Source of the DNA: Ensifer adhaerens
Lineage (GTDB): Bacteria; Pseudomonadota; Alphaproteobacteria; Rhizobiales; Rhizobiaceae
DNA: 64,000 nt
NCBI RefSeq assembly: GCF_013283195.1
Contig: NZ_JABEKT010000004.1
Span: forward strand, 518,452 to 582,451
Direction of reading: 5' to 3'
The notes beneath the pieces are model-generated. The model saw only the letters and a list, made by a program, of their open reading frames with translations. It searched no databases and had not been told where the DNA came from. The position numbers and the translations under genes were made by a program. Below, one piece after another: positions 59,914 through 64,000 of this stretch (position 1 is its first letter; each line of letters begins with the position of its first letter).

Positions 59914-60171
59914 ATGCCCCGCTACATGTACCATATCCATGCGGCCGGCGTGACGAGCCGCGATCAGGCCGGCAAACAGCACCCCAATGACGGCCGCGCA
60001 GTCGCTTACGGACAGCTCATCGCCGACGAACTCGCCGAGGAATACGAGTATCGTGGCGCGATCGTTGACGTCCTCGCGCCAAGCGGACGCCTGATTGCGC
60101 GTCTGGTTTCAAGCCGGGCTTTTCCGCCGTGGCTGCAATCCACGCCACCAGCGCAGCGCGCGCTTCACTGA
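59914..60171 (+). CDS. DUF6894-type small protein
   Basis: An 85-residue protein beginning MPRYMYHIHAAGVTSRDQAG, close to the family pattern MPRYFFHIHDG, followed by GRAVAYGQLIADELAEEYEY and VDVLAPSGRLIARL. These short proteins are common in Rhizobiales; function unknown. AAAGGAG lies ten bases upstream of ATG 59914. Confidence 0.7.
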   Translation: MPRYMYHIHAAGVTSRDQAGKQHPNDGRAVAYGQLIADELAEEYEYRGAIVDVLAPSGRLIARLVSSRAFPPWLQSTPPAQRALH

Positions 60172-60330
60172 TACCAACGTAATTGGGAAAGCGATGGCTG
60201 CGGCCATCGTCTCTGCAACGACAGAACTGGCGGACAGGCAGCACGCCGAAACACGTTTGGCCCTGCCCGCCGGCAACCTTTCACGAGATCAGGAAGCGGC
60301 ACGCGTTCCATCCATAGCCACACGGCCGAG

Positions 60331-60792
60331 CTATCGCCGCCGCGAGCGTGACGCAAGGACGTTGCGGATCGAAAAGCTGGAATGGATCCGCAGGACGCCT
60401 GGGAGCTTTGCGAGGATCTCCTTGTGGATGCGCTCGAAGTCGCCGGCATTTTCGACCTCGACCCGCAACAGATAATCGGAACCACCGGTCATCAGGTAAC
60501 ATTCCTGGATTTCCGGGTGCTTTCTGACCGCCGCCTCGAAGCGGTTGAGGTGCTCCTCCGTCTGGCGTTCCAGGGTGATGTTGATGATCACTGCAATGGC
60601 GTTGTCGCCATCGACGTTTCCCACCAGCGCGGTGTAGCCTCGGATCACGCCGCCCTGTTCCAGCAGATTGATGCGCCGCAGGCAGGCCGATGGTGACAGC
60701 CCCACTTCTGCCGCGAGCTTGGTGTTGCTCATGCGCGCATCGAGGCGCAGCAGGCGAATGATGTTGCGATCGATCGCATCAAGACCGGACAT
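60331..60792 (-). CDS. Lrp/AsnC-family regulator
   Basis: A 153-residue protein: AsnC-type helix-turn-helix at residues 1-60 (LDAIDRNIIRLLRLDARMSN, LSPSACLRRINLLEQGGVI) and a RAM effector domain (VRKHPEIQECYLMTGGSDYL). It is divergent from dadA with 210 bases between; Lrp-type genes beside dadA commonly activate it in response to alanine. The ATG at 60792 gives the standard N-terminus; a 20-codon in-frame extension is unlikely. Confidence 0.9.
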   Translation of the reverse strand: MSGLDAIDRNIIRLLRLDARMSNTKLAAEVGLSPSACLRRINLLEQGGVIRGYTALVGNVDGDNAIAVIINITLERQTEEHLNRFEAAVRKHPEIQECYLMTGGSDYLLRVEVENAGDFERIHKEILAKLPGVLRIHSSFSIRNVLASRSRRR

Positions 60793-61002
60793 GCAGATTC
60801 TTTCGTTTTTCCGCCGAATACTCCTAAAATCAGTCAATGATGGAATTTTCAAGCGCTACTTCGCATGATCGTGCTCGATTATTTCACTATGCTCTGAAGC
60901 AATTTCTGGGAGAGCCGGGGGACTTGGAGGTACGCGGCAAATGCAAGCACCTTGTGTCGGCCTCAGGCTGCTGGACGATCGATCTGTGATCCTGAGGATG
61001 CG

Positions 61003-62256
61003 ATGAAGATTACCATATTGGGCGCCGGCGTGATCGGCGTGACCTCTGCATACTATCTCGCCAAGGCCGGCCACGAGGTGACCGTCCTCGATCGTCAGCC
61101 CGGCCCGGCGCTGGAAACGAGCTTTGCCAATGCCGGCGAAATCTCGCCGGGCTACGCGTCTCCCTGGGCGGCGCCCGGTATCCCGCAAAAGGCGCTCAGA
61201 TGGCTGTTCATGAAGCATGCGCCCTTGATCATCCGCCCGATGGTGGACGCCGCCACCTGGCGCTGGATGACCGCAATGCTGCGCAATTGCACCTCGGCCC
61301 GTTACGCCATCAACAAGGGCCGGATGGTTCGCCTGGCCGAATACAGCCGCGACTGCCTGATTGCTCTGCGCGAGGAAACCGGCATCGCCTATGATCACCG
61401 CACGCAAGGCACCCTGCAACTCTTCCGGACTGCCAAACAGCTTGATGGCATCGGCAAGGACATCGAAGTGCTGAAGGCCGATGGCGTGCCGTTCGAGGTG
61501 CTCGACCCGGCCGGCTGCGTGGCCGCGGAACCCGGGCTACAGCCGGTCCGCGACAAGATCGTCGGCGGCCTTCGGCTGCCGAATGACGAAACCGGCGACT
61601 GCTTCAAGTTCACCAACGAATTGCAGAAGCGCGCCGAAGCTCTCGGCGTCCAGTTCCGGTTCGGCGTCGACATCCGCCGGCTTCGCCAGGACGGCAAACG
61701 CATCGTCGCCGTCGAAACGGCTGAAGGCGAAATCCGTTCCGACATCTTCGTGGCAGCACTCGGCAGCTACACACCGGCGCTTCTGAAGCCGCTCGGCCTT
61801 CGCCTGCCAGTCTATCCCGTCAAGGGTTACTCCATCACCGTGCCGATCGTCGACGAGACGCGCGCGCCGGTATCGACGATCATGGACGAGACCTACAAGA
61901 TCGCCATCACGCGGCTCGGTGATCGCATTCGCGTCGGCGGCATGGCGGAGATCGCCGGTTTCAGCAACGACCTTCCCCAGACGCGTCGCGCCACACTCGA
62001 ACATTCGGTCGAAGACCTGTTCGGCGGCGCGGGCGACCAGAAGCAGGCAACCTTCTGGTCCGGGCTGCGGCCGATGACGCCGGATGGAACGCCGGTGATC
62101 GGCGCTACGCGCTTCGCCAACCTGTTTCTCAACTCCGGTCACGGCACGCTTGGCTGGACCATGGCCTGCGGCTCGGGCCGCGTATTGAGCGATCTCATCA
62201 GCGGTTCCAAGCCCGAGATCGAAACAGCGGACCTGGCAATCAACCGATATCATTGA
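61003..62256 (+). CDS. dadA: D-amino acid dehydrogenase small subunit
   Basis: A 417-residue FAD enzyme with [20 protein letters not shown] at residues 4-23, [20 protein letters not shown] near 47 (the DadA signature), QGTLQLFRT near 140 and [17 protein letters not shown] near the end. It oxidises D-alanine and other D-amino acids to 2-oxo acids, passing electrons to quinone at the inner membrane. No alanine racemase gene (dadX) follows inside the window. GAGG lies before ATG 61003. Confidence 0.92.
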   Translation: MKITILGAGVIGVTSAYYLAKAGHEVTVLDRQPGPALETSFANAGEISPGYASPWAAPGIPQKALRWLFMKHAPLIIRPMVDAATWRWMTAMLRNCTSARYAINKGRMVRLAEYSRDCLIALREETGIAYDHRTQGTLQLFRTAKQLDGIGKDIEVLKADGVPFEVLDPAGCVAAEPGLQPVRDKIVGGLRLPNDETGDCFKFTNELQKRAEALGVQFRFGVDIRRLRQDGKRIVAVETAEGEIRSDIFVAALGSYTPALLKPLGLRLPVYPVKGYSITVPIVDETRAPVSTIMDETYKIAITRLGDRIRVGGMAEIAGFSNDLPQTRRATLEHSVEDLFGGAGDQKQATFWSGLRPMTPDGTPVIGATRFANLFLNSGHGTLGWTMACGSGRVLSDLISGSKPEIETADLAINRYH

Positions 62257-62271
62257 CGGCGCACGCAACGG

Positions 62272-62293
62272 GCCGGCGCCTCGCGGCGCCGGC
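62272..62293 (+). terminator. Stem-loop after dadA
   Basis: GCCGGCGCC (62272-62280) and GGCGCCGGC (62285-62293) make a nine-base GC stem with a TCGC tetraloop, 15 bases after the dadA stop. Confidence 0.6.
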
Positions 62294-62539
62294 AGATGCC
62301 GAGATCGAACTCGGCGCCTCGGCCCGCCATTCTACAAGACGTTAAACAGTGACGGCGCCGCCAGCTCCGTCGCCCGGTTGCGGCGGCAGATCCGCCCACT
62401 TTCTTTCGCTGGCGCCGAAAGCGCTCGCGCACTCGCCCGCGCTATAGGAACAAAGAGCAGCCGGCAAAGCACCCGAGCGCATACATCCCCGGCTCAATTC
62501 CAGGAAAATCCGCTGGTCATCGCCTGTGCGCGTTCAGGA

Positions 62540-62749
62540 TCAATGGGATTTCACCCTTTTCAGGTCGAATTGCTTGCGCCCACCATCGAGGTTCAAGCTC
62601 AGCTGCACGCCGCGGCTCAGCTTCGGCAAAGGCGCAGTCAGGTCGATACGGCCAAAAATCTGCTTGCGGCGCTCGCTGTCACGTTCTCGCTTCAGGCGGG
62701 AGTCGGCGACGGCGGCCAGTGCGCGATTGATGATTTCAGTGCGGGTCAT
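62540..62749 (-). CDS. Hypothetical small basic protein
   Basis: A 69-residue ORF with GGAG seven bases before the ATG. The product is basic and soluble (MTRTEIINRALAAVADSRLK, a Lys/Arg-rich middle, then VQLSLNLDGGRKQFDLKRVK). No family recognised. The first half could be a helix of the kind found in DNA-binding or adaptor proteins, but that is only composition. Confidence 0.5.
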   Translation of the reverse strand: MTRTEIINRALAAVADSRLKRERDSERRKQIFGRIDLTAPLPKLSRGVQLSLNLDGGRKQFDLKRVKSH

Positions 62750-62890
62750 CGTTCATCTCCACATCCGTTCTCTTTTTGTTCTATTTTTAGAAAAATGTCA
62801 AGTGAACGTCTCGCCTGCGCGCTGGCGTTGCCAAGAAGCCCCATGACATCATGGGCGCCGAGGCATCACGCCTCCCCCGGACATACGCCC

Positions 62891-63310
62891 CTAGAACGTG
62901 ATCTTCACCGAACTGGTGCTACGGCTGGCGGCGCCGTGATAGACGGCTTCGATGTTGTTGCCATCGGGATCGAGCAGGAACGCGGCGTAGTAGCCTGGAT
63001 GATAGGGACGTTCGCCGGGTCGACCGTTGTCCTTGCCGCCATTTTCCAGACCGACTTTGTAGAAGGCGTCGACCATGGCGCGGTCCCGGGCTTGGAATGC
63101 CAGATGGTGGCGCCCGGTCAGCTTACCCTGGGCCGCTTGGCTGCCGGCCGTCGAGACGAACAGTTCGTCGGCCCAAAAATAGTCTTCGCCCACGCCTCCC
63201 AACGGCACCTCGAGAGCACGCAGTACCGCTTCGTAGAACCGCCGACTGGCGCCGAGATCCTTGATCACCAGCTGGATATGGTCGATCAATCGGCCGCGAT
63301 GCAGTTCCAT
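62891..63310 (-). CDS. Glyoxalase/VOC-family protein
   Basis: A 139-residue single VOC protein: LIDHIQLVIKDLGASRRFYE at the N-terminus (metal His in DHIQ), GRHHLAFQARDRAMVDAFY in the middle (His) and FLLDPDGNNIEAVYHG near the end (Glu). Relatives are metal-dependent lyases or antibiotic-binding proteins. GGAGG lies eight bases before ATG 63310. Monocistronic; substrate unknown. Confidence 0.85.
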   Translation of the reverse strand: MELHRGRLIDHIQLVIKDLGASRRFYEAVLRALEVPLGGVGEDYFWADELFVSTAGSQAAQGKLTGRHHLAFQARDRAMVDAFYKVGLENGGKDNGRPGERPYHPGYYAAFLLDPDGNNIEAVYHGAASRSTSSVKITF

Positions 63311-63968
63311 CCTCAAATCCTCCGTTCGCAATCGACAGGGATTTAGGTCCGGCCCGAGGCTCGTCAATGGCCGTCAGGTACAGCCTTGGTCGCCCCCTCA
63401 CGCGCAAGACTTTTGGAGAAGATTATCGACGACCTTGTTTCCAGGGCTTGAAATGGCCGCAATCGCTCGCCATATGGGGCATAACGAATTGATCGTTGAG
63501 CATAGACAGTCTCGGTGAGACGGATGTGTTCCGGTCAGAGTTCGCGCTAAACCGCTGACCACGGATGTACTGGCAGGGCAAAGCAGCGAACGGGAAAAGG
63601 TCGGCATTGCCGGCCTTTTTTGTTTTCGAGATTTCCCGCTGCCTCATCAAAATCCGCACAGACCTGTTGCGTTCGACTGCCTTTGTCTGGCAGAAGACCC
63701 GGGAACGCGATCGCCATCAGTTTTAGGATGGGGTCGGGCGGGCGATTGACGTCTACCTCGCTGCCACGAGACCACGTGGCCGTTCACTACAGCGCCGCGC
63801 GTCCTGACGGACGCACGAAGGTCAATGTCGCACCTGAAATTGCTGGCTGTTTTTACCCTTGAACCGGATACGATTTAAAGAGACATGCAGTAGGCCTTCC
63901 ACAGCATGTGCCGCCGGACTGGCAGCAGCCGGACTGCTCACCGAACTCTGCAGATATGCGAAGGAACC
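63311..63968. other. Mostly non-coding region, 658 bases
   Basis: Between the VOC gene and the gene starting at the right edge. It contains one good terminator (63595-63619) with no recognised gene in front of it and otherwise no ORF with a credible ribosome site or family similarity. Base composition is somewhat less GC-rich than the coding parts. Confidence 0.45.
63595..63621. terminator. Rho-independent terminator
   Basis: AAAAGGTCGGC (63595-63605) pairs with GCCGGCCTTTT (63609-63619) with one G-T pair and a three-base loop, followed by further Ts and TGTTTT. It could close a short plus-strand transcript starting after 63311. Confidence 0.7.
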
Positions 63969-64000
63969 ATGATCTCATTCAGGCCGATGCTTGAGAGCGA
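63969..64000 (+). CDS. Start of a gene cut by the window edge, possibly a GNAT acetyltransferase
   Basis: ATG 63969 with AAGGA four to five bases upstream. The ten visible residues (MISFRPMLES) resemble the start of GNAT-fold acetyltransferases (ISFRPMTEAD in relatives). Too short for a firm call. Confidence 0.35.
   Translation, partial: MISFRPMLES

Noticed and set aside
63620-63862. 80-codon ORF on the plus strand after the terminator
   Set aside because: No ribosome site, starts within the terminator, and has no recognisable protein features.

Overview
The window is about 62% GC with dense, translationally coupled operons and strong AGGAGG-type ribosome binding sites. Gene content (branched-chain-type ABC transporters, FeaR-, IclR- and Lrp-type regulators, a PspA-YqiJ-flotillin operon, a CCUCCUCCC-hairpin small RNA, a DUF6894 protein) points to an alphaproteobacterium of the order Rhizobiales, most likely a Rhizobiaceae member. 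No phage, insertion sequence, CRISPR array, tRNA or rRNA was seen.

Layout. 0-3 kb: two phytoene-dehydrogenase-like flavoproteins and a GcvT-like folate enzyme in one operon. 3.4-4.9 kb: a PAS-PAS-GGDEF cyclase. 5.1-8.5 kb: a membrane-stress operon whose first product joins the N-terminal part of a TnpB-like transposon protein to a complete PspA, followed by a YqiJ-like membrane protein and a flotillin gene broken by an internal deletion. 8.6-12 kb: two alpha/beta hydrolases, a DJ-1/PfpI protein and a small membrane protein.

12-53 kb reads as one large catabolic region for aromatic monoamines and 4-hydroxyphenylacetate (HPA). It starts with moaE/moaF-like genes and a SnoaL-like protein (12.2-14.2 kb). 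Next is a minus-strand operon of aldehyde dehydrogenase, GMC alcohol dehydrogenase, a five-part ABC importer, a short-chain dehydrogenase and an AraC regulator, headed by a FeaR-like regulator (14.2-24.7 kb). A second ABC importer with a LivM-LivG fusion is driven from an amidohydrolase gene (24.8-31.1 kb). Then come hpaA and hpaBC (31.2-34.2 kb); a GAF-GGDEF-PilZ cyclase; a PuuC-like aldehyde dehydrogenase and an amino-acid/amine permease divergent from an IclR regulator; an operon of Tm-1-like protein, HAD hydrolase, two class III aminotransferase-fold enzymes and a small-molecule kinase (39-45.4 kb); and hpaR with hpaF-hpaE-hpaD-aromatic amino acid decarboxylase-hpaG-like-hpaH-hpaI (45.4-53 kb). 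Together these can plausibly take aromatic amines to 4-hydroxyphenylacetaldehyde, then to HPA, homoprotocatechuate, and finally succinic semialdehyde and pyruvate. The kinase plus phospho-lyase-like pair suggests an additional entry for beta-hydroxylated amines. Similar palindromes in front of the amidohydrolase operon and between the permease and IclR genes suggest shared control.

53-64 kb is more ordinary: a sugar epimerase and glycosyltransferase, a DedA/YqaA membrane protein, a thioredoxin-reductase-like protein with an Rrf2 regulator, a GH25 lipoprotein, a minus-strand small RNA with four CCUCCUCCC hairpins, a DUF6894 protein, an Lrp regulator divergent from dadA, a glyoxalase-family protein, and the first codons of a further gene at the right edge. 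All functional assignments rest on reading protein motifs and gene order by eye; no database search was run.
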